This document shows, in pieces, positions 10,694 through 20,533 of a stretch of DNA of 64,000 nt; the stretch's first letter is position 1; every line of letters starts with the position of its first letter. The notes below the pieces were generated by a model. The model saw nothing but the letters and a program-made list of their open reading frames with translations, was not told where the DNA came from and made no database searches. The stretch is from Diphasiastrum complanatum (Eukaryota > Streptophyta > Lycopodiopsida > Lycopodiales > Lycopodiaceae), in assembly GCA_029204225.1 (NCBI GenBank), contig CM055109.1:20704349-20768348 (forward strand), given 5' to 3'. A program made the translations under genes and the position numbers.

Positions 10694-11842
10694 TCACCAT
10701 ATCCATGATAATGCCTCTTTGATGTTGACTTTTTTAATGAACTTGAGAGCTTTGCACCATCCTAGCACCTCTTTCATTGATTTGTTCCATCCTTGAAGCA
10801 TATGGTTGATCCAAAAGCTCCTCCTCCTTGAAAATAGCTGCAACTCCATGAGAAAATAAAGAGTCCTTCTTGATTCATGAGGATCACAAAGATCCAACAT
10901 CATGTTACCAAGATCTCGAGGATTAGGCTCATCAACATTGGCAAGACTATGCATGCTATAATAACAAAGAGTTTGTATCATATCTTCATGCTTGGTTACC
11001 ATGCTAATCTCATATCTAATGAGGCCAGATACTTCATTATGGAGATACGTTTCCTTAGAGGATGATTCACTTTCTCTCATAAAGAGTTTACAATTTGCCT
11101 CAATACATGAAAAAAGACAATTTCTCATACTATGAGTGGACAACTCACTCTTGCTCTTGCAAGAATCAAGAACATACATTTGATGAAATAACCATTTGCT
11201 TTCTAATTGATCTAAAATTAATTTCATATCATTAAGAACATCAACTATGTTCTCAAGAGAGACACCATACTCAACTAGTATTGCTTTACTCCAACTTTGA
11301 GATGCAAAAGTCTCACTAAAGCAAATTGATTCACCAAATGACATAAGAGAAGCAAGCATGAGATGTATACCACTTGAAATGTGCTCCTCTTTCCCTTGAA
11401 ATGTGAGCCATATGAGCTCAACCATGTCTCTTGATATTCTTCTTGTAATCACAACTTGAGAAGGACTCTCCTCCTCAATCCTTGGCACACTTGAACCTCG
11501 AGATGACTCCTCAAGATCAACTCCTTGGTGCTCCTCCTTGATGGAAATCCGAGACCTCCATGTCTTAAAATGATCACAACAAACATGATCATATAATGTG
11601 CACTTCATATGATTATCAACATTACTTATGCTAGAACCATAAGTCCAAAAATCACCACAACTTGGCATGATTTTTCTAATATTGAAATCAAGAAGTATTT
11701 CCATCTCAATAAGGCTAACTACTTGCTTATGGATATAAGTGTCCACTTTGGATGCTTCACTTATTCTCATAAGAAGTCTAAAACTTGCCTTTAAAATTGA
11801 AAATTTACAATCTTCAACATTATGAATGAACACATCATTCAT
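10694..11842 (-). CDS. 382-aa ORF built from diverged copia-derived tandem modules
   Basis: The frame is uninterrupted and contains two related blocks. The block starting CKFS (with LLMRISEASK and TYIHKQVVSLI) recurs as CLFS (with LFMRESESSSK and TYLHNEVSGLI). The block LMSFGESICFSETF...KAILVEY matches LMKSYEELFCFEEIF...KAILVEC in the neighbouring upstream ORF. The period is about 0.68-0.7 kb. The second block resembles the copia RT entrance (SYEEA..FEEA..W..AM.EEYDA), so I infer duplicated, decayed RT-start sequence that happens to remain open. No catalytic RT motif survives. It lies upstream of the polypurine tract of the copia LTR on -. It may be a coding remnant of a non-autonomous copia unit or a chance frame; expression is unknown. 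Confidence 0.45.
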   Translation of the reverse strand: MNDVFIHNVEDCKFSILKASFRLLMRISEASKVDTYIHKQVVSLIEMEILLDFNIRKIMPSCGDFWTYGSSISNVDNHMKCTLYDHVCCDHFKTWRSRISIKEEHQGVDLEESSRGSSVPRIEEESPSQVVITRRISRDMVELIWLTFQGKEEHISSGIHLMLASLMSFGESICFSETFASQSWSKAILVEYGVSLENIVDVLNDMKLILDQLESKWLFHQMYVLDSCKSKSELSTHSMRNCLFSCIEANCKLFMRESESSSKETYLHNEVSGLIRYEISMVTKHEDMIQTLCYYSMHSLANVDEPNPRDLGNMMLDLCDPHESRRTLYFLMELQLFSRRRSFWINHMLQGWNKSMKEVLGWCKALKFIKKVNIKEALSWIW

Positions 11843-12669
11843 GACCTTATTGAAACCAACAAAAAATATATATTATGAAGACATTTCCATTTCCTTGACT
11901 TCATATTCAATGATAGTTTACAAGGAAAACATGCTTTGCTATCTATTAAGGCATCACACTCAACTAGTATTGCCTTAATCCACCTTTGAGATACAAAAAT
12001 CTCTTCAAAGCAAAATAGTTCTTCATAAGATTTCATGAGAGCATAAATGAAACTATTTTTATTTTGTGATTTCTCCTTAATCTTTCTTGGTTTCTCTTGG
12101 ATCATAACAATAAATTTGAACTTTTCTAAAGTTCTAAGCAAAATGCTTTCCAAGGACATTAAATAAATCCAAGTGACATTAATGAAAGTGACATTTATAT
12201 TTGCATCTTGAACCAAAAAATTCACTTTCAAATGCAAAACTTCAAAAGGTTTGAAATGTGTGATGATGGACTTTTGAAGACAAATCTTGTAAGTCCTTGT
12301 GAGACTCCAAGCCTCATGCATCTTTCCACAAAGGAAACACCTTTCCTTGGATTTGTCCTTCTTGCCTTTGCACTTTGAACTTGAAGCTCCATCCTTCACC
12401 TCGGCCCCCTTGCTTTGGTTCTCCTTGGATGGATTGATCTTCATTTTGTAGCATCTTGAGACAAAACAATCTCTCTTGCCACAAAGGTTGAATTTTGGAT
12501 CCTTACTTGCCTCCAATAGGTTGCCACCTATTGATGCCATGATGAGGAAGTAAAAACTAGTGATATGACTTTTCAAAATGTGATTTGTGACTCTCAAGAA
12601 ACTAGATTTGAACACATTCAACAATCTAGAAGGATCTACACAAGATCTAGACCACAAATTTTGAATCAT
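11839..12669 (-). CDS. Gag-like zinc-knuckle ORF of the same copia unit (276 aa)
   Basis: A plausible internal start is MASIGGNLLEAS near 12541. Two broken zinc knuckles follow: FNLCGKRDCFVSRCYK, where the usual His is Cys, and ERCFLCGKMHEAW, which is truncated after the His. Between them is a basic linker with GAEVKDGASSSK, matching the gag of fragment A (EAEVKDGGSTSK). The C-terminal part carries one copy of the SYEELFCFEEIF...KAILVEC module. It ends four bases into the next ORF. I interpret it as a gag remnant fused to displaced RT-start sequence; it is unlikely to bind RNA as a normal gag does. Confidence 0.5.
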   Translation of the reverse strand: MIQNLWSRSCVDPSRLLNVFKSSFLRVTNHILKSHITSFYFLIMASIGGNLLEASKDPKFNLCGKRDCFVSRCYKMKINPSKENQSKGAEVKDGASSSKCKGKKDKSKERCFLCGKMHEAWSLTRTYKICLQKSIITHFKPFEVLHLKVNFLVQDANINVTFINVTWIYLMSLESILLRTLEKFKFIVMIQEKPRKIKEKSQNKNSFIYALMKSYEELFCFEEIFVSQRWIKAILVECDALIDSKACFPCKLSLNMKSRKWKCLHNIYFLLVSIRS

Positions 12670-12719
12670 ATCTCTTTCAACCTAGTCAATTGGAAACTAA
12701 TCTTTTCTTTGATCTCGAA

Positions 12720-13510
12720 GACAAAAGCACTCTATCAAATCACAAAAATCAGATCCAAACACCTCTATTGGACTCAACAAATACCAATGAATCTTCCTCT
12801 TGAGAGTTGGAATGGATTTGAAAAGACTTGACACCTAGATTTTCCTTTTCTCTTGACTAGTTCTCTCAACTTTTGAGATTCTTGAACAAAGTATGGGTTA
12901 TGTTTCAAATATTTGAAAATAAAACTTAGTCACTTCTTTTAAAATCACTCTTGACCCAAATAATCTCACTCTTGAGATTTGGATTGAATTTGATTTGATT
13001 TGACAACAAATTAAACCACTAATTTTCACAAAAAAAGGATCTACACTAGATCACAAAAACTTGACATGTATACTTGATTCAAACACACAAAGATCAGATC
13101 CAATCACTCCTTTTGGAATCCCTCTTGACCCAAATAATCTCACTCTTGAGATTAAGAATGGACATGAAATGGTTTGATAACAATCTATGTCAATAATTTT
13201 TCACCAAGCTTTAAAATTAGACATCTAGAGGTTCACAAAGATCCCAATCATGTATGAACACTCAAATATGGACTCCTACCTGTTCTAGACTCCCAATGGG
13301 ATCACAACTTGACCCTCACACTCTCACAAAGAAAGTTGAATAGAACTTATTTGAGTTTCATACATATAATGTCAAAATTTTGCTCAAAAAATTGAATTCA
13401 TTCACCCCTATTGGACTCCACCAAGTACCAATGACTCTACCTCTTTAGAGTTGGAATGAAATTCAAATTTTCAGAAATGTAATACTTCTCTCTCATTAAG
13501 ATATTTGCTT
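12720..13510. repeat. Diverged ~170-bp tandem array, about 5 units
   Basis: Related units begin near 12769, 12937, 13111, 13279 and 13407. The first three steps are about 170 bp and the last is shorter. Units 2 and 3 share a near-identical CTTGACCCAAATAATCTCAC segment, and units 1 and 5 share the CTATTGGACTC and GAGTTGGAATG words. The array lies upstream (on -) of the gag-like ORF, in the leader position of the copia unit. Confidence 0.65.
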
Positions 13511-13699
13511 ACAAAGAGCTAATTCCACTTAGCAAGATTTGATCACAATGAAGAAGACAATTTTTCCACCAAAGTCAAGAATTGAGTTACTAGTTCTTGC
13601 CCTCTGCAAAGGAAGGATCTCTTGAAAATTTTGGATCAACCACAACACATATTCCTCACTCACCTTTATATTGAATCAGCACGTACGGGGTCTGCTATA

Positions 13700-14644
13700 G
13701 GTTCTTTCTGCTTTTGTGCTTTGGTAACCACCATCAAGGATACACTTGGTTTATTCTGAGCTTCTGGTCTTTGCTTGATTGTTATCAAATGTATAGGAGC
13801 TGTAGCCAGTGGTGGCTTGGGTCTTGCTGGGATTTTCTTATAGCAATGCCCATAACCACAGTCACGACAAAGTGGTACAAATTTGTCTTTATTTGGACAT
13901 TCGACAATTCTGTGATTTTCTTCACGTGCAAAGCATCCAAGTGGTGCTCTGGTCCAGTTTCTAGATGCTTGTTGTTATGCGGCAGCATAAATAGCATATT
14001 GTTCTGAAGATCCACCTTCATAATCATTACTATAGTTCCATGTTTGGCACTTCTATAAGGTTCTGGTTCCATCAAATTGGCAGGAGGATCGGGGTGCTTT
14101 GGTGGGGCAGGTAGGGCTAATCGTTCCGGGTATCCAAGAGCAGATTGTCTAACTGTCGGATTTTGTCCATAATGTGGGTCTCGATATCCCATCTAGGCAT
14201 ATCATTGCTGAATTATCCGAGGATTGAGGTTGCATCAGGCGAATTACACAAATGGCATATACTGATTTTCATTCGATTTTTCAATTGAGGATACTCATTC
14301 ACTGTGTGATTTTCTGTACAAATGGAACACCAGACATTTTTCCTAGTAGAAACATTCTTTGCAAACTTCTCAGGTTCTTTCTTCGCTTGTCCATGGAAAT
14401 CTTCCAATGCTTTGATCTTCTCATCAAATTGCAACTACAAATTTTCCATCTGTTTTTGCTGGTTCTTCCCGAGTTTCTCGAACTCATTGAGCATCATCTC
14501 TACAGTAGCATTGACATTCGTTGATGCAATAGTGTTGGATGTTGTAGTGGTCTGCTCTATTGTATAAGACAATATATTGATATTCAACTCATCGTCTGAA
14601 TCTTCATCCTCCTCTCGAATTGCATCATTTATAACGTTTTGCAA
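13700..14644 (-). pseudogene. Gypsy gag C-terminal part with damaged zinc knuckle
   Basis: Continuing from the gag capsid, an acidic segment (EEDEDSDDELN), a coiled-coil-like stretch (MLNEFEKLGKNQQKQMEN) and a basic region lead to a knuckle WCSICTENHTVNEYPQ, where the final ligand is Tyr instead of Cys. The frame breaks near 14210, and 13785-14192 holds a proline-rich tail in other frames. The copy ends near 13.68 kb with no protease or RT, so it is truncated inside gag-pol. Confidence 0.65.
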
Positions 14645-14650
14645 AATTGC

Positions 14651-15139
14651 TTACTCATTATGGCGTTTCAGCTCACGTCTGATCCTTTTAGGTAGACCTG
14701 ACAAAAACCACATAATCATGGCATTTTCATTAATCAACTCAGGTTCGCACTCAGATCTAAGGCATTTTACCCGTTCAATATAATCTCGAACCATTAATCG
14801 CTTTTCCATTTTAACTTTACTTAAAAGTAGGAAAGGGTCTTCCATAAACTTTCGAGGTTTGAACCGTGTAAAAAGGGCTCGTTTGACGGTCTCCCAATTT
14901 GTACGTTCAGTTTCATCTTGATTGTAGTACCAATCTTGTGTTGCGTCTGTTAAGGCCATAGGAAAAAACTTAAGTTTATCCAAGGAAAAAACTTTACCAT
15001 AGACTTCACAAGATTCAAAATAGATCTGAAAAAATCTAACTGGATCTGTTAATCCATTGTATTTGGGTAGATCCAAACGGGGTGCTCTCCTAACAATGAT
15101 TGGATTAACTTTCTGAGGAGCACCTCTAGGGGCTTCCAT
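14651..15139 (-). CDS. Ty3/gypsy gag capsid domain (Retrotrans_gag), 162 aa
   Basis: MEAPRGAPQKV starts the frame. The domain follows the plant gypsy gag pattern: a RLDLPKYNG entry, a FFQIYFESCE helix, the KLKFFPMALTDATQDWYY block, then NWETVKRALFTRF and VRDYIERVKCLRSE, ending WFLSGLPKRIRREL. The protein forms the particle that packages element RNA. The frame is open to 14651 and the next gag part continues in another frame, so the full gag is broken. It lies ~1.2 kb downstream (on -) of a primer-binding site and LTR. Confidence 0.9.
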   Translation of the reverse strand: MEAPRGAPQKVNPIIVRRAPRLDLPKYNGLTDPVRFFQIYFESCEVYGKVFSLDKLKFFPMALTDATQDWYYNQDETERTNWETVKRALFTRFKPRKFMEDPFLLLSKVKMEKRLMVRDYIERVKCLRSECEPELINENAMIMWFLSGLPKRIRRELKRHNE

Positions 15140-16323
15140 TTTTATATATTAGATCAAGCAGACAATGAGATTGGATCTAGATTTTCAATCAAAACTATCT
15201 CAAATCAGATCTTCTAGATCTCTTCCACTTGACAAGAATCAGATTCCTATATCATGAAAAAGATTCCCAAGATCAACCGATTGATATTTTCAAAATAAAA
15301 AATTTTTAGAATCAAAATCAGACTATATCATATTTGACCCAAAATTTGATAGAGACTTGATCTGGAAAATCAGAATTTAAAAATATAACTTGTGAAGGTT
15401 CAGTAGTGTTATTTTTGATAAAAACTCTCTGATCAGATTTTCTGACAAATTTTATGGAAATAACCTTTGTTGAACTTTTAGAATGAGAATCTGACACAGA
15501 TAAAGCTAGGGTAGAACTGGCGAAGATTCCTGGCACATAAAAACATAGTTTTTATAGTTTGGCGAGGATAAAGATAGATATTTCCTATGATCCGAATAAA
15601 ATGAATGTTCGTCGAACTCAAAAATAATAAATTATTATAAATAAAATAATTTGAAAACTCGGCGAAGGTTCTGGCGAAGCATTAAGAGTAATACTAGTAT
15701 TTTTGCAAAAAAAAAAGGCTTTTTTGACAAAAATATAATAATATGACAACTGATCGTCTGAAAAACCTTCTATTTTTAATATTATTTTTTGCCAACTTGG
15801 CTATAGATAGATCTGAATCACACCTATGCACAATGAATTGGACGAAGGGCTTTTTTTTTTTTGTATTTTTAGGATTTTGGTAATTTTTTGATAGTTTTTG
15901 ATGGTTTTTCTGATGTTTCTGGAAATCTGCTAGGAAGGATTGTTCACCCTTCAAAAATGAAGGTTTTGTGATAAAAACCGAAGGTGCCTGCAACTTTGCA
16001 AATGTTTTCTGAAAGAAGGCAAAAAGTTATCAGCTCTTATGACGATTTTTGCTTCCTTTTGACTAAAATCTAGCATATTTGACCGATTTTTGTTGTTTTT
16101 TCTGATATCTCAGATCCAAATGGATCTTAAGACTGGTGATCTGCAGAGCTTTCCCTGTTCCACAATCATATTAGATTTCAAACATGCAAATCCACTCAAA
16201 TCAAGCAAAATCACTCTCCAACTAATCCTAAATGCAGATTTAACACTATTCATGCCACAACAAGATGCCTAATGCAAGCTAACCATCCAACAAACATGCT
16301 GCAAACTGAAAAATTGGCGTAGC
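15140..16323 (-). other. Gypsy element leader
   Basis: A 1.2-kb untranslated leader lies between the primer site and gag on -. It has repeated CCTTCGCC/GTTCGTCGAAC-type words (near 15519, 15611, 15660, 15839) like those before the 983-codon frame at 5.1-5.7 kb. No supported ORF is present. Confidence 0.55.
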
Positions 16324-16341
16324 TCCCTGGAAATGGTGCCA
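16324..16341 (-). promoter_or_regulatory. Primer-binding site, tRNA-Asp type, decayed
   Basis: On - the sequence reads TGGCACCATTTCCAGGGA, four bases after the LTR end (TACA ATTT). It differs from the TGGCGCCGTTGCCGGGGA site of many plant gypsy elements at four positions. Three of these are G-to-A changes at CpG. It marks the LTR at 16346 onward as a 5' LTR on -. Confidence 0.7.
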
Positions 16342-16345
16342 AAAT

Positions 16346-16675
16346 TGTAGTGGGTTTCTTTCCTTGCCTATCTTCAACCCAAGATCTAATCATTCTAGTA
16401 TCAAGGAGATGAAGTTAGTTGTCACGCGTAGATTCGTTCCCATGAGAACGATAGCATATTTCAGATTTCAGCATGAATGGAAGATCCACATCTAACTCTA
16501 ACATTCATTAACCTTAAGCATTAACACTATGATCATTGACACTAAGAGTCCATAATGAAGATAGCTTACTCTTTCTCTCTCTCCATTTCTCTCTCATAAA
16601 AAATATAAAAACATGCAATTCCAATAACTCTCAGATCTAACAATTAGCAAACACAATAAAGGACAAATGAGAAGA
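16346..16675 (-). mobile_element. Truncated 5' LTR of the gypsy gag element (LTR family X)
   Basis: This is the inverted, diverged copy of about 9070-9397, including the GA-rich GAGAGAGAAAGAGTAAGC block and the CTTTATTGTGTTTGCTA segment. The match stops near 16675, where unrelated sequence begins, so the U3 side is missing. It lies adjacent to the primer-binding site. Confidence 0.8.
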
Positions 16676-16679
16676 TTTC

Positions 16680-19600
16680 ATAATTGATATAGTGAATATT
16701 GTCCAAGTTGGATGCTTCACTATCTCTTATGTCAATTTTACATAACATGATAAACACACTACATGAAGGAACAAATAGAATGGTAATGAATGAATCGTCC
16801 ATGCATCAACCTTTGGTTTCTCTGTAAATTAGCAGCAAACATGTCTCAAATTGATGAGTGCATTCTTAGCTCCAAATTGCCAAATTTCCCTTGGTATTGA
16901 TGTATAAAATTTCCCTCTCAAACATGAAATTGAGATCATAAAAGATTATTCCAAAATCTCTTTCACTGGCCATAGTGAAAACAATGTTGCCACCATAAAT
17001 CATGTGATATGTGGTGATTTATGTAATCGGAATAGATAGTGAACAAGATTAATGTTATTAGATGGATGCAGTCTTGTTCTCTACCAGCCTCAAAGATTTG
17101 ATGTCTTTTACATAGCTATTATAGGTTACCACTTTCTAATAAAGCTTTTAATTTTGCAAGCCTTTCACTCTTGACTTCACTATGGGGCTATCAAATAAGT
17201 TGTCGTCTCTGAGTATGAAGGCTTGACTCATCCCACATTCTCCATATAAGATTGCGCTTCTTTCTATCCATACGCTATCTCTGATGATTGAGTAACATGC
17301 TTGCTAACACTAGCCTTAAGCAATTGAGGTTAGGGGCTAGCTAGCAGGCCATCAGTCGAAACCCACACCTTAACAAAAAAAAAAGTAAAGTTACCACCTT
17401 CATGCCCTAAAATAACTTAGTAAGTACTAGACCACCTTGACCTTTATTTAGTGCTAGGTCATGGTTCGGATTGAGGATCAACTACTATCAGGTTTTAGAA
17501 CATGCCACTTGTCAAAAGTCCTTGCCTCGACCTAATAGAAAGGTGTATGATATCATGTTACTTTGGCTTCTTTTATTACTATTTCCATTATTGTAATTTA
17601 TAAGAATAAGCACTACATCATTTGAAATGCTCCTCTACTGATCACCATAGAACCTTTCTTGAATTTAATGAGGGCCAAGACATCTTTGATGCCTATATTT
17701 TGCACAATTTATACAATGCTATAGTATTTCTTTTTTGCTTTCCTTTCTTTTTGAGTAGACACACATTATGGAGTCAGCCAATAGGCCATCAGTCAAAATC
17801 CAGACCTTAATTTAACAAGAATTGTATTGTTATCATTCTCATGCACTAACATGACTTAATAATCATCAGACCACCTTGGCCTCTATTTAGTGCCTTGGTC
17901 GTAGTCTGAATTGAGGATCAACTAATATTAAGGTTTAATTAGTAGGCCACTATCCGAAAGTCCACCCCTCAATCCGTGAATCACTTACTCGCTCAATCTC
18001 ATATATCTAACTAAGCATGCAACACTACATAGACTCTACTATGTCATTGTATACATGGCCATAAGACTATCAATGTACTGATTGGTGCCTAAGGAACAAG
18101 CGTGTGCACTGAGATGACCACATTATGTTGCCTTAACAAATTGTTTTATTCTTTCTTAGAAGATAAGCCCTTAAGATAATCATTTCCACAAGATTGCGCT
18201 TGTCAAGCTTTTTGATTACACATCATGGTCGTCCTTTGAACAAGTGATTTTCTAGAAGAAGTATGATAAGATGTAATAATATATATTGATCTTCTAGATT
18301 ATTCAATTAGAGCCACATTTTTGCCTTCGGTTTTGTACAAAATCAATGCTGGTATTCTATAAGGTCAAGGTACTAGTTATGCGGTGCATTCAAAAAACAA
18401 GTTGGCAAGTTATATGTCATAATAATATGATGTATTGCTTTAACAACAAAAAAGATTGATTTCAAAAAAAAAAATTCTTTTATAGTGATTGATGAAGAGT
18501 AACAAAAAAGTATATGCTAATATTTATGTTATACCATTTATAAATTTGATCATTTTGCTAGATAGTTGTACTACATTTTGTATGTTTATCTCCATAGTGA
18601 CACAATTGTTTGTTGCTAGGACTATAGACACTACTTGTTCATAAATCCAGAAACTATTGTGCCCTAGAATTGATGTGACTGGAAGAATGCAAGCAAAAAT
18701 TGATGTTGATTTTAAGGTATGATGAATTTTCACTTTTGAAAGTATCATATTTCCATGAAATCTATTCACAAAATCTTCCCTTGTTTCAATTTACCAAAAC
18801 TAAGTGTTTGGAATGCTTTTCTTCTACTTCAAAGCAATGCAGTTTCTTGTTTTTCTCACTATTCATCCAATTGCTTCGGTTTTGTGCAACTTGTCTTTGT
18901 TAAAGAGAGAATATGATGCAGTTATTATATGAGCATAATCTCATCCAAAAACTCTTACCTTATGGCAGTTTATTTCTTTTCTAGTTTCCATCATATCCAC
19001 TCCCTTAGCCTATATACTGTAGCTTCCAACATTTTCTATTTGAAAAGATATTGTTATTGCCTAGTGAAAATATGGGAGAAGTAAATTCTCTGGTCTGGAC
19101 TCTTAGGGCATTCCAAGAGTGAAGGCCCCTTTGCGCTCAAAAGCCAGGACTATCCTGGCCTAAGTGCTTCCCTAGTATAAACAACCAATATTTTTTTACT
19201 TTTGTTTGAGTTGCTCGGACATTTAGGTGCTTAATACTCTATATAGGCTAGGTACTCGAGAAATTATGATGAGAATCTTATAATAAAAGATACTCTTTGA
19301 AGGTATGCCAAAAATTAAGTCATTTGTTTTTAAAACTTATAATAGCAACGTGAAGTGCACCTATAAAATCAAAACTACATACATAAAAATAATAATAATA
19401 AATATCAAAAGATTTTTACTTTTTGTAATAAATTGTATTATTATGTATACCTTGTGAAAATGAATGCTTTTACAATCATAGATTAATCATGTTGAATAAT
19501 AAGATATTTAATTAAAATGATTGTAAGCATTTATAACTATTCTTCACATAATATGTCAATTGTGATTTTGTTGTAAATTTCAAAAGTGAGGCTCTATACA

Positions 19601-20251
19601 TGCACACATATTGTTGTAAATAAATAAAAAAGATGCCAACAAGATATCAAATGAAATATATGCTTATGTACCAAGTGAATTTGATCCAAGAATTAAAAAA
19701 TTCATCAACCTAATGAATTTTTTTTTCTAAGTATTTAATTCGGTAAAACAATAAAAAGTCCATTATTGTAGAGCTTCTTGTGCTTACAAATTATTAAAAA
19801 CTAAACTAAGAAAATGTAAATATGGATTTCTCTTTTCACCATCTAAATACTATCAAATATACTTGGATGATACTGATTAACGTTGGATATATTTTCATCC
19901 AAGATATGAAGATCGTAATGTAGTACCATATCATCCAAACATATTAATGTTGTGGAAAGCGCGACGCATGAATCTACAAAACATGAAGCTAGTTTTGGAA
20001 GAGAGCCTTGAATGCACCACTCCTCCACTCTCTTATGGAGGCCACTAGGTGTACTATCAAATGGGTTGGAGACAAATGGCAAAGAGGGCTTGAAGGGCAT
20101 GAAGAATGGCAAGATGGCATTAGTCAATGATGCAAAATGACTAAAAGTAGATCATGTAAATCAAAACATGTTAAAACTAATCACGACTTCCATATAAACC
20201 AAACCAATATGCTTAGCAGAAGTTTCTTTTACATGTTTGTAAATACCGATC
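16680..20251. other. Long intergenic stretch, no gene recognised
   Basis: AT-rich sequence with only short, motif-free open frames. The minus-strand frame at 19843-20127 (94 codons) has no recognised domain. A pair of diverged direct repeats is annotated separately. Confidence 0.5.
17330..17505 (+). repeat. Direct repeat pair, copy 1 (second copy about 17755-17945)
   Basis: Both copies contain AGGCCATCAGTC.AAA.CC, ACCACCTTG.CCT.TATTTAGTGC and ATTGAGGATCAACTA in the same order, about 430 bp apart. Divergence is moderate. It may be an old tandem duplication or LTR-type remnants. Confidence 0.55.
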
Positions 20252-20458
20252 ATAAAATGTAGTGAAGCGGTCCATTACACAAATTCTTTTCTACCTAATT
20301 TCAAAAATATATATATATGTTATAATGATTTGTTATTATTATATCCAATCGACATATATATATATGTCGATTGGATATAATAATAACAAATCATTATAAC
20401 ATATATATATATTTTTGAAATTAGGTAGAAAAGAATTTGTGTAATGGACCGCTTCACT

Positions 20459-20467
<9 letters not shown>
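20252..20467. repeat. Perfect 216-bp palindrome (108-bp arms, no loop)
   Basis: Each base from 20252 mirrors its complement around 20359.5, out to 20467. The arms contain unique words (GTAGTGAAGCGGTCCATTAC, GAAATTAGGTAG) as well as AT repeats, so it is not merely low complexity. The centre is CCAATCGACATATATATA followed by its complement. The right arm runs into a TA array. Confidence 0.95.

Positions 20468-20530
<63 letters not shown>
20463..20530. repeat. (TA)n microsatellite
   Basis: A pure TA array starts in the last bases of the 216-bp palindrome. The tyrosine/isoleucine frames on both strands here are artefacts. Confidence 0.97.
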
Positions 20531-20533
<3 letters not shown>

